Shown here: positions 1 through 4,906 of the stretch, one piece after another
How positions within the stretch are numbered: the first letter of the stretch is position 1
How the letters are laid out: each line of letters opens with the position of its first letter
DNA from: Cytophagales bacterium
Lineage (GTDB): Bacteria; Bacteroidota; Bacteroidia; Cytophagales; Cyclobacteriaceae
Direction of reading: 5' to 3'
Length of the DNA: 5,777 nt
NCBI GenBank assembly: GCA_003454975.1
Contig: DMST01000090.1
Span: 15,999 to 21,775 of the forward strand
The notes under the pieces: generated by a model
Databases searched by the model: none
Seen by the model: the letters and a program-made list of their open reading frames with translations, nothing else
Told to the model about the DNA's origin: nothing
Made by a program: the position numbers and the translations under genes

Positions 1-381
1 TTGAGCGAAAGCATGGGCCTGGTATTGCACCGGCTTGGGAGAGTTGTAGTGCACCCGTACATCGTCCATAGCGTAGCCGGAGAGCCGCTCTACTCCGCTC
101 TTGAGCGGATCGGGCAGGCCCGTGGAACCGGATGCCTCCGCCTTCCGCTGAATGGGCGGTGTCTCCTGCGCCATACGGTCGTTGATCAGGGCTTGCCGCT
201 GCATAGTCTGTTGCACCCGCGTACTCTGATAGATCCCCTCTACGAGTGCACGCTCTGCTTGGGCCCGTGGCCGCATATCTTGCAGTTCGGTATCAGAGGA
301 GGGGTAAGCAATACCCGCTGATGGCTCAGCCGCAAGGTTTGTCCTTTCGGATTCAGAGGATTTGTGTAGGTAGGTGTTCAT
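1..381 (-). CDS. DUF4157 (eCIS core) domain protein, N-terminal part, cut by the left window edge
   Basis: The minus strand is open from an ATG at 381-379 to the window edge, giving 127 residues without a stop. Residues 1-85 are polar, Gln/Arg/Glu-rich and probably disordered, with no signal peptide or membrane segment. From about residue 88 the sequence matches the start of DUF4157 (PF13699) as I know it: GLPDPLKSGVERLSGYAMDD, then VRVHYNSPKPVQYQAHAFAQ. Family members continue with a 'GTDIHLAPG' stretch and an HExxH-like motif, both off the left edge. DUF4157 proteins are widespread in Bacteroidota; many are linked to extracellular contractile injection systems (eCIS) as toxin or cargo proteins, with the domain near the N-terminus and a variable effector domain behind it. 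Here the C-terminal domain, and so the activity, cannot be seen. The ATG at 381 is the first in frame after an upstream TGA; AAGG sits directly before it, too close for a normal ribosome binding site. The gene is divergent from the RidA-family gene. The family call is firm; the eCIS role is inferred. Confidence 0.85.
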   Translation of the reverse strand, partial: MNTYLHKSSESERTNLAAEPSAGIAYPSSDTELQDMRPRAQAERALVEGIYQSTRVQQTMQRQALINDRMAQETPPIQRKAEASGSTGLPDPLKSGVERLSGYAMDDVRVHYNSPKPVQYQAHAFAQ

Positions 382-401
382 CCTTGTTGGAGTAGGTTGA
401 T

Positions 402-409
402 GAAAGATA
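402..409 (-). promoter_or_regulatory. possible -7 element for the DUF4157 gene
   Basis: Read on the minus strand this is TATCTTTC, which matches five of the six fixed positions of the Bacteroidota -7 consensus TAnnTTTG and lies about 20 nt before the DUF4157 ATG. No TTTG is present at the expected -33 distance, so this may be chance. Confidence 0.2.
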
Positions 410-442
410 CCCAAAAACGAAAAGTTTGAGGGAACTCAGTTG

Positions 443-450
443 TCTATTTG
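443..450 (+). promoter_or_regulatory. possible -7 element for the RidA-family gene
   Basis: TCTATTTG matches five of the six fixed positions of TAnnTTTG and ends 29 nt before the ATG at 480. A TTTG at 425-428 could serve as the -33 element, but the 14-nt spacing is shorter than the usual 19-21 nt. Weak support. Confidence 0.25.
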
Positions 451-479
451 CTGCGTTTTCTGCCAAACTACCCCCCACT

Positions 480-947
480 ATGCACACCCTCACTCCCGTT
501 CACGACAAGCTAAAAGAACTAGGCCTCCACCTACCCGCCATCACTACCCCAGGCGGCAGTTACCAGTCCGTGAATGTGCGCGGCAACATTGCCTACGTTG
601 CCATCCAATTCCCTATCCTGAACGAGGAATTCCGCTTCCAAGGCCGGCTAGGCGCCGAATTTGGCGTAGACGAGGGATATCAGGCCATGGCGCTCTGTGC
701 TCTCAATGTGCTGGCTCAGCTCCACGGCAAAGTAGGCTTTGATCAGTTGGAAGGCATGAACCACATGGATGCCTATTACCAGGCAGCACCTGGCTGGGAC
801 GAAGGACCCAAGGTGGTAAACGGTGCTTCAGAACTGTTTGTGAACGTACTTGGCGAACGTGGCCAGCATGCCCGAGCCATCTTTGGTGTGGACTCCCTAC
901 CCCGCAACTTTAGCGTAGGAATCACTACTAGCTTCACATTATTGTGA
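480..947 (+). CDS. RidA/YjgF-family protein (PF14588 branch)
   Basis: This is a complete 155-residue protein, about the usual length for the 'YjgF/chorismate-mutase-like, putative endoribonuclease' branch of the RidA superfamily. Recognisable blocks are GRLGAE (55-60), ALCALNVLAQL (71-81), APGWDEGPKVVNGASELFVN (103-122) and GQHARAIFGVDSLPRN (128-143). Arg132 in the HAR motif aligns with the arginine that binds substrate carboxylate in RidA (Arg105 in E. coli). Classical RidA forms cytosolic trimers and hydrolyses reactive enamine/imine intermediates such as 2-aminoacrylate, protecting PLP enzymes; whether this branch shares that activity is not settled, so the substrate is left open. The 'SGQxP' segment of active RidA proteins is replaced by AIQFP at 41-45. 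I chose the ATG at 480 over an in-frame TTG at 426 because the residues in between have no family resemblance and 480 gives the normal length. It is divergent from the DUF4157 gene and separated from sufB by 334 nt, so it is probably its own transcription unit. Confidence 0.9.
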   Translation: MHTLTPVHDKLKELGLHLPAITTPGGSYQSVNVRGNIAYVAIQFPILNEEFRFQGRLGAEFGVDEGYQAMALCALNVLAQLHGKVGFDQLEGMNHMDAYYQAAPGWDEGPKVVNGASELFVNVLGERGQHARAIFGVDSLPRNFSVGITTSFTLL

Positions 948-990
948 GACAAGCCGTTGATAATTTTCCGACTACTCGTTCATCATCTAT

Positions 991-1008
991 GAGTAATGCT
1001 GATTACTC
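991..1008 (+). terminator. small hairpin downstream of the RidA-family gene
   Basis: GAGTAAT (991-997) and ATTACTC (1002-1008) form a perfect 7-bp stem around a GCTG loop, 43 nt after the stop codon. The stem is AT-rich and has no T-run right behind it; only a loose pyrimidine-rich tract follows at about 1019-1037. It may help end the ridA-type transcript, but it is a poor intrinsic terminator and may be chance. Confidence 0.3.
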
Positions 1009-1054
1009 TCATGTTCGACTTTGCCTCCTTTTCTTCTATAAAAGACTGAAAAAC

Positions 1055-1063
1055 TTATCCACA
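1055..1063 (+). promoter_or_regulatory. DnaA-box-like 9-mer
   Basis: TTATCCACA matches the DnaA-box consensus TTATNCACA exactly and is identical to the strong E. coli form. It stands alone: I saw no second exact box in this intergenic region. A lone box can act as a DnaA regulatory or titration site, or occur by chance. It lies 6 nt before the 17-bp palindrome at 1070. Confidence 0.35.
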
Positions 1064-1069
1064 TCCACC

Positions 1070-1086
1070 TGATAGTAATACTATCA
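1070..1086. promoter_or_regulatory. perfect 17-bp palindrome, possible operator
   Basis: TGATAGTA (1070-1077) and TACTATCA (1079-1086) are exact reverse complements around a single central A. With a 1-nt centre the sequence cannot form a good RNA hairpin, so a binding site for a dimeric regulator is the more natural reading. It does not resemble the IscR or cyanobacterial SufR sites I know. It is about 150 nt upstream of the likely sufB -7 element, which is far for a simple repressor site; it could belong to a second, unseen promoter or to an activator. Confidence 0.4.
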
Positions 1087-1238
1087 TGTATTATTAGGAA
1101 AACTTTCTTTTGTCCCGTAGGTTATAGAACTTTGAGCCTCTGCAGGCGGATTAACAGGGATTTTGGATAATAACTGTAGTCTATACTACCATAGGATGAT
1201 TTTATAGGCAAATGAAACTTTCCTAGTCCAAATCTGTT

Positions 1239-1246
1239 TACCTTTG
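1239..1246 (+). promoter_or_regulatory. likely -7 promoter element of the suf operon
   Basis: TACCTTTG matches all six fixed positions of the Bacteroidota -7 consensus TAnnTTTG used by the primary sigma factor of this phylum. It ends 35 nt before the sufB ATG, which predicts a transcript start near 1252 and a leader of about 30 nt. The -33 element is weak: only TTTC at 1219-1222, with 16-nt spacing instead of the usual 19-21. Confidence 0.55.
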
Positions 1247-1252
1247 TAGAGT

Positions 1253-1275
1253 TTATTTAAACTTATTCTAAATAA
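1253..1275. promoter_or_regulatory. AT-only inverted repeat over the predicted sufB transcript start
   Basis: TTATTTA (1253-1259) and TAAATAA (1269-1275) are exact reverse complements with a 9-nt spacer. The repeat covers the predicted start of transcription and nearly the whole leader, ending 6 nt before the sufB ATG. It could be an operator that blocks initiation or a weak leader hairpin; since the arms are only A and T, chance is a real possibility. Confidence 0.3.
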
Positions 1276-1281
1276 TCGCGG

Positions 1282-2727
1282 ATGAGTAAGGACGCACAAA
1301 TCCTTGACGAATTTACCAGTTCGGAATACAAATACGGCTGGACTACGAACATCGAAGCGGATGAAGCCCCTCCAGGGTTGAACGAAGACATCGTCCGGTT
1401 TATTTCCGCTAAGAAAGAGGAGCCAGAATGGTTGCTGGAATGGCGTTTGAGTGCCTTCAAGCAATGGCTCCAGATGAAAGAACCCAAATGGCCTAACGTA
1501 ACCTACCCTGCGATAGATTATCAAGGCATCAAATACTATTCTGCTCCTAAGCAGGCCGCTAAGCCTAAAAGCCTGGACGAAGTGGATCCAGAGCTGCTCG
1601 CTACCTTTGAAAAACTCGGCATTTCTTTAACCGAGCAAAAGCGCCTGACTGGTGTGGCAGTAGATGCGGTAATCGATTCCGTGTCGGTAGCTACCACCTT
1701 TAAAGAAACACTATCTGAACTCGGTATCATCTTCTGCTCGTTTAGCGAAGCGGTACAGGAACATCCTGAGTTAATCAAAAAATACATTGGCTCCGTAGTA
1801 CCTACCAACGACAACTACTTTGCAGCCTTGAACTCCGCTGTATTTAGCGATGGGTCGTTCTGCTACATTCCTAAAGGGGTGCGTTGTCCGATGGAGCTCA
1901 GTACTTACTTCCGAATCAATGCGGCCAATACGGGTCAGTTTGAGCGTACCTTAATTGTAGCTGAAGAAGGTTCTTACGTAAGTTACCTGGAGGGCTGTAC
2001 TGCTCCCATGCGTGACGAAAACCAGCTCCATGCTGCGGTAGTAGAAATCTACGCCGCTAAGGATGCAGAGGTAAAATATAGTACGGTACAAAACTGGTAC
2101 CCTGGTGACAAAGATGGCAAAGGTGGTATCTACAACTTTGTAACCAAACGCGGCATCTGCGCGGGTGACAACAGTAAGATCAGCTGGACTCAGGTTGAAA
2201 CCGGATCAGCGGTTACGTGGAAATACCCTAGCTGTATTTTGAAGGGTGATAACTCCATCGGCGAGTTTTACTCGGTGGCAGTAACCAACAACATGCAGCA
2301 AGCCGATACGGGAACCAAAATGATCCACATCGGCAAAAACACCAAGTCTACCATCGTGAGTAAAGGTGTGAGCGCTGGCAAAAGTCAGAACAGCTATCGT
2401 GGGCAAGTGGAAGTGATGAAGCGCGCGGAGAATTCGCGGAACTTCTCCCAGTGCGACTCACTGCTGATGGGCGACAAGTGTGGGGCACATACTTTCCCCT
2501 ACATCGACATCAACAATAAATCTGCCCAGGTGGAGCATGAAGCCACTACCTCAAAGATTGGTGAAGATCAAATCTTCTACCTCAATCAGCGGGGCATTGA
2601 TACGGAGGACGCCGTAGCGTTGATTGTGAACGGTTACGCTAAGGAAGTGCTCAATAAGCTACCCATGGAATTTGCAGTGGAAGCCCAGAAGCTGTTGGCG
2701 CTGACGCTGGAAGGTAGCGTAGGATAA
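1282..2727 (+). CDS. sufB: Fe-S cluster assembly scaffold protein SufB
   Basis: SufB is the core scaffold subunit of the cytosolic SufBC2D complex; it accepts persulfide sulfur and is where the Fe-S cluster forms. The 481-residue length is close to the family norm (E. coli about 495). The N-terminal 90 residues are the variable helical part. The beta-helix core includes the blocks FCYIPKGVRCPMELSTYFR (193-211), SYVSYLEGCTAPMRDE (231-246) and CDSLLMGDKCGAHTFPYI (391-408), and the C-terminal helical region that binds SufC includes VEHEATTSKIGEDQIFYL (417-434) and ends in the typical EFAVEAQKLLALTLEGSVG. Cys391 matches E. coli Cys405, the key sulfur-accepting cysteine; Cys239 matches Cys254; His419 and Glu420 match the His433/Glu434 pair linked to cluster building. 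The ATG at 1282 gives the expected N-terminus and has no Shine-Dalgarno sequence. It is the first gene of the suf operon, 81 nt before sufC. Confidence 0.98.
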   Translation: MSKDAQILDEFTSSEYKYGWTTNIEADEAPPGLNEDIVRFISAKKEEPEWLLEWRLSAFKQWLQMKEPKWPNVTYPAIDYQGIKYYSAPKQAAKPKSLDEVDPELLATFEKLGISLTEQKRLTGVAVDAVIDSVSVATTFKETLSELGIIFCSFSEAVQEHPELIKKYIGSVVPTNDNYFAALNSAVFSDGSFCYIPKGVRCPMELSTYFRINAANTGQFERTLIVAEEGSYVSYLEGCTAPMRDENQLHAAVVEIYAAKDAEVKYSTVQNWYPGDKDGKGGIYNFVTKRGICAGDNSKISWTQVETGSAVTWKYPSCILKGDNSIGEFYSVAVTNNMQQADTGTKMIHIGKNTKSTIVSKGVSAGKSQNSYRGQVEVMKRAENSRNFSQCDSLLMGDKCGAHTFPYIDINNKSAQVEHEATTSKIGEDQIFYLNQRGIDTEDAVALIVNGYAKEVLNKLPMEFAVEAQKLLALTLEGSVG

Positions 2728-2739
2728 AGAAAGGAACTT

Positions 2740-2753
2740 GTTTATACATAAAC
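2740..2753. repeat. short inverted repeat after sufB
   Basis: GTTTAT (2740-2745) and ATAAAC (2748-2753) are exact reverse complements with a 2-nt centre, ending just 2 nt before the stem-loop at 2756. It may be a protein site or simply chance; nothing else supports a function. Confidence 0.2.
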
Positions 2754-2755
2754 CG

Positions 2756-2791
2756 AAGGCCCTCTACCCCGTTAGAGTGGCCTTTACTTTT
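2756..2791 (+). terminator. terminator-like stem-loop between sufB and sufC
   Basis: AAGGCC (2756-2761) pairs with GGCCTT (2779-2784), and CTCTA (2762-2766) pairs with TAGAG (2773-2777), giving an 11-bp stem with one bulged T (2778) and a 6-nt loop CCCCGT. Directly behind it comes a T-rich tract, TTTACTTTT (2783-2791, sharing two T with the stem). The shape is that of a rho-independent terminator. Since sufC, sufD and sufS continue in the same direction, it would act as a partial terminator or as a 3' end that stabilises a sufB-only transcript. Confidence 0.6.
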
Positions 2792-2808
2792 AACTAAGAA
2801 AACTCGAG

Positions 2809-3564
2809 ATGCTGAAAATCAACAACTTACACGCGTCTGTAGAAGATAAAGCCATCCTGAAAGGGATCAATCTGGAGGTAAAAGCGGGCGAGGTGCACGC
2901 CATCATGGGACCTAACGGTTCGGGTAAAAGCACCTTGGCTAATGTATTGGCCGGCCGCGAAGACTACGAGGTTACCGACGGTGCTGTAGACCTGGACGGA
3001 GAGGATTTGTTGGAGATGGCCCCTGAGGAGCGCGCACGTGAGGGCGTTTTCCTGGCTTTTCAGTATCCAGTGGAGATACCCGGTGTCACTACTACCAACT
3101 TCCTGAAAACAGCCATCAATGCCATCCGTGAACACCGCGGTCAGGACGCGTTGGATGCGGTGGGTTTTCTGCAGCTGATGAAGCAGAAAATGGCGATGGT
3201 AGATATGCCGCAGGCCCTCTTGAGCCGCTCGCTCAACGAAGGCTTTTCAGGTGGAGAGAAGAAACGAAACGAGGTTTTCCAGATGGCTATGCTGGAGCCC
3301 AAGTTGGCGATACTGGACGAGACCGATTCTGGTCTGGACATTGACGCGCTTAAGATTGTAGCCAAGGGTGTTAACGACCTGCGCAATAAAGACCGTGCGT
3401 TTGTAGTGGTAACACACTATCAGCGTCTGTTGGACTACATAGAGCCCGACTTCGTGCACGTATTGTACAAAGGCCAGATCGTGAAGAGCGGCACCAAAGA
3501 GTTGGCTTTGGAGCTGGAAGAGAAGGGCTACGACTGGATCAAAGCTGAAGTAGATAACGCCTAA
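2809..3564 (+). CDS. sufC: Fe-S cluster assembly ATPase SufC
   Basis: SufC is the soluble ABC-type ATPase of the SufBCD complex; ATP binding dimerises SufC and reshapes the SufB-SufD pair so that a cluster can form. The 251-residue length is normal. All nucleotide-binding motifs are intact: Walker A GPNGSGKST (34-42), Q-loop Gln85 in AFQYPVEIPGV, the SufC-type signature FSGGEKKRNE (146-155), Walker B LAILDE with catalytic Glu171, the D-loop SGLDIDA (174-180) and the switch histidine His203 in VVTHYQRLLDYI. There are no membrane segments, as expected for a SUF ATPase and unlike a transporter. The ATG at 2809 places the first strand correctly (MLKINNLHA). No Shine-Dalgarno sequence is seen. It lies 81 nt after sufB, behind a terminator-like stem-loop, and 14 nt before sufD. 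Confidence 0.98.
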   Translation: MLKINNLHASVEDKAILKGINLEVKAGEVHAIMGPNGSGKSTLANVLAGREDYEVTDGAVDLDGEDLLEMAPEERAREGVFLAFQYPVEIPGVTTTNFLKTAINAIREHRGQDALDAVGFLQLMKQKMAMVDMPQALLSRSLNEGFSGGEKKRNEVFQMAMLEPKLAILDETDSGLDIDALKIVAKGVNDLRNKDRAFVVVTHYQRLLDYIEPDFVHVLYKGQIVKSGTKELALELEEKGYDWIKAEVDNA

Positions 3565-3578
3565 ATCAGGACTGCCGC

Positions 3579-4904
3579 ATGATGACTAAAGTAACGGATG
3601 CACAGGCCCTGACGGCTTCTACGCTGGACCACTACGATACCTGGGAGGCCCCCGCTGTTATTGATCGCTGGAAAGAGGTACGCAACCAAGCCGTTGAGAC
3701 CTTGCGTGAAGCTAACTTCCCAGAGGCAAGAGCCGAGGAATACAAGTTCACTAACTTTTCCAAAGCGCTGCAAAAGCACTTCTCGGTAGGCCCAGCTACT
3801 ACCGCTGGAAACGTCACCTTGGAGGATATTGCGCCTTTCTTTATCCCTGAGTTGGATGCCGACCGCATTGTATTGATCAACGGCCAATACCGAAGTGATC
3901 TCTCTGTCCTAACGGATATTGAAGGGATAACCATCGATCGATTGGCCCACGCAGCGGAAAAGCAAACCGAAATCTTCCAAGAAGTATTCGGGCAGGTGGC
4001 ACACGCCGAGGTGGATGCTTTCACCGCTTTGAATACGGTATTTGCTACCGACGGGGCTTTCATTACGGTAAGCCGCAATGCGGATATCGAACGTCCCATT
4101 GCCATCTACAATTTCGTAGATGCACGGCAGCAAGCGGCGCAGGCCTATCCACGGGTTTTGATCCATGCCGAGCAGGGCAGTCGCTCTCAGTTCATCTCAT
4201 CGGTGCATACTCTAGGCGATCACCCTAGCCTGAATGCCTCGGTAACTGAAGCATGGTTGCATGCCAATGCCGAAGTAAATCTGGTAAAGGTGCAAAACGA
4301 TAGTGGTGACCTATACCACTATGACCATACGGAAGGCTACCAGAGCCGCGATAGCCGGTTTACGGCCACTACCGTATCGTTGCGCGGCACTATGGTGCGA
4401 AACAACCTGAATCTGGTACTCGACGACCAAGGTATTGAGTCCAACATGTACGGGCTCACCTTGCTGAAAGGTAACCAGCACGTGGACCATCATACGGTGA
4501 TGGATCACAAGAAGCCACATTGCGAAAGCAACGAGTTGTATAAAACGATTCTGGACGAGAAATCAACCGGAGTATTCAACGGGAAGATCTTTGTACGCCC
4601 AGACGCACAAAAAACGAACGCTTTCCAGTCAAACAACACCATTTTGTTGTCTGACGACGCTACCATTCATGCCAAGCCTCAGTTGGAGATTTGGGCAGAC
4701 GATGTGAAGTGTTCGCACGGTGCTACTACCGGGCAGATGGACGAGGATCAGCTTTTCTACTTGCGAGCCCGTGGTTTGGGTGAAAACCAAGCCAAAGCCT
4801 TGCTACTGAATGCCTTTGCGAAGGATTCGCTATCACTGATTCCCCAGGATGCAGTACGCAACTACCTGGAGATTCAGATTGCTGAACGACTGAACGCCAT
4901 ATAA
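3579..4904 (+). CDS. sufD: Fe-S cluster assembly protein SufD
   Basis: SufD is the SufB paralogue that forms the other half of the scaffold; it supports iron entry and cluster building but lacks SufB's sulfur-accepting cysteine. The 441-residue length fits the family. The N-terminal helical part includes FPEARAEEYKFTNFSKAL (47-64), typical of SufD. The beta-helix core spans roughly 90-380, with VDHHTVMDH (302-310) and KTNAFQSNNTILLSDDATIH (345-364), and the C-terminal SufC-binding part carries CSHGATTGQMDEDQLFYLRA (378-397). His380 in that CSHGAT motif matches E. coli His360, shown to matter for cluster assembly, and Cys378 matches Cys358. Two ATG codons stand side by side (3579 and 3582); either may be the start, with a difference of one residue. 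An AGG at 3568-3570 is a weak ribosome binding site. It follows sufC by 14 nt and precedes sufS by 2 nt, so translation is probably coupled. Confidence 0.97.
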   Translation: MMTKVTDAQALTASTLDHYDTWEAPAVIDRWKEVRNQAVETLREANFPEARAEEYKFTNFSKALQKHFSVGPATTAGNVTLEDIAPFFIPELDADRIVLINGQYRSDLSVLTDIEGITIDRLAHAAEKQTEIFQEVFGQVAHAEVDAFTALNTVFATDGAFITVSRNADIERPIAIYNFVDARQQAAQAYPRVLIHAEQGSRSQFISSVHTLGDHPSLNASVTEAWLHANAEVNLVKVQNDSGDLYHYDHTEGYQSRDSRFTATTVSLRGTMVRNNLNLVLDDQGIESNMYGLTLLKGNQHVDHHTVMDHKKPHCESNELYKTILDEKSTGVFNGKIFVRPDAQKTNAFQSNNTILLSDDATIHAKPQLEIWADDVKCSHGATTGQMDEDQLFYLRARGLGENQAKALLLNAFAKDSLSLIPQDAVRNYLEIQIAERLNAI

Positions 4905-4906
4905 TC

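Larger units (their letters stand above)
948..1281. other. 334-bp non-coding region between the RidA-family gene and sufB
   Basis: I find no convincing gene here on either strand and no tRNA- or rRNA-like sequence. The stretch is clearly richer in A and T than the flanking genes. It contains a small hairpin (991-1008), a DnaA-box-like 9-mer (1055-1063), a perfect 17-bp palindrome (1070-1086), a likely -7 promoter element (1239-1246) and an AT-only inverted repeat (1253-1275), listed separately. It is long for a simple promoter region in a compact genome, which fits a regulated start to the suf operon. Confidence 0.8.

Noticed and set aside
1..321. Plus-strand open frame of 106 residues at the left edge
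   Set aside because: It runs opposite to the DUF4157 gene, whose minus-strand frame has clear family resemblance; the plus-strand translation resembles nothing I know.
426..479. TTG at 426 as the start of the RidA-family gene, adding 18 residues
   Set aside because: The added residues do not resemble the family, and the ATG at 480 gives the usual length and N-terminus.
440..742. Plus-strand frame of 100 residues overlapping the RidA-family gene
   Set aside because: It is an out-of-frame reading of a well-supported gene, rich in Arg, Pro and His with no recognisable domain.
1176..1189. Small hairpin GTAGT-CTAT-ACTAC upstream of sufB
   Set aside because: A 5-bp stem with a 4-nt loop is expected by chance in a region of this size, and no T-run follows it.
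948..1281. Replication origin suggested by the DnaA box and AT-richness
   Set aside because: Only one exact DnaA box is present, with no box cluster and no dnaA, dnaN or other origin-linked gene nearby.
1186..1524. Minus-strand frames overlapping sufB and the other suf genes
   Set aside because: They lie antisense to strongly conserved coding sequence and show no domain, start signal or codon pattern of their own.
2809..3564. SufC as the ATPase of a membrane transporter
   Set aside because: The signature FSGGEKKRNE, the length and the sufB/sufD neighbours identify SufC, and no permease gene is present.
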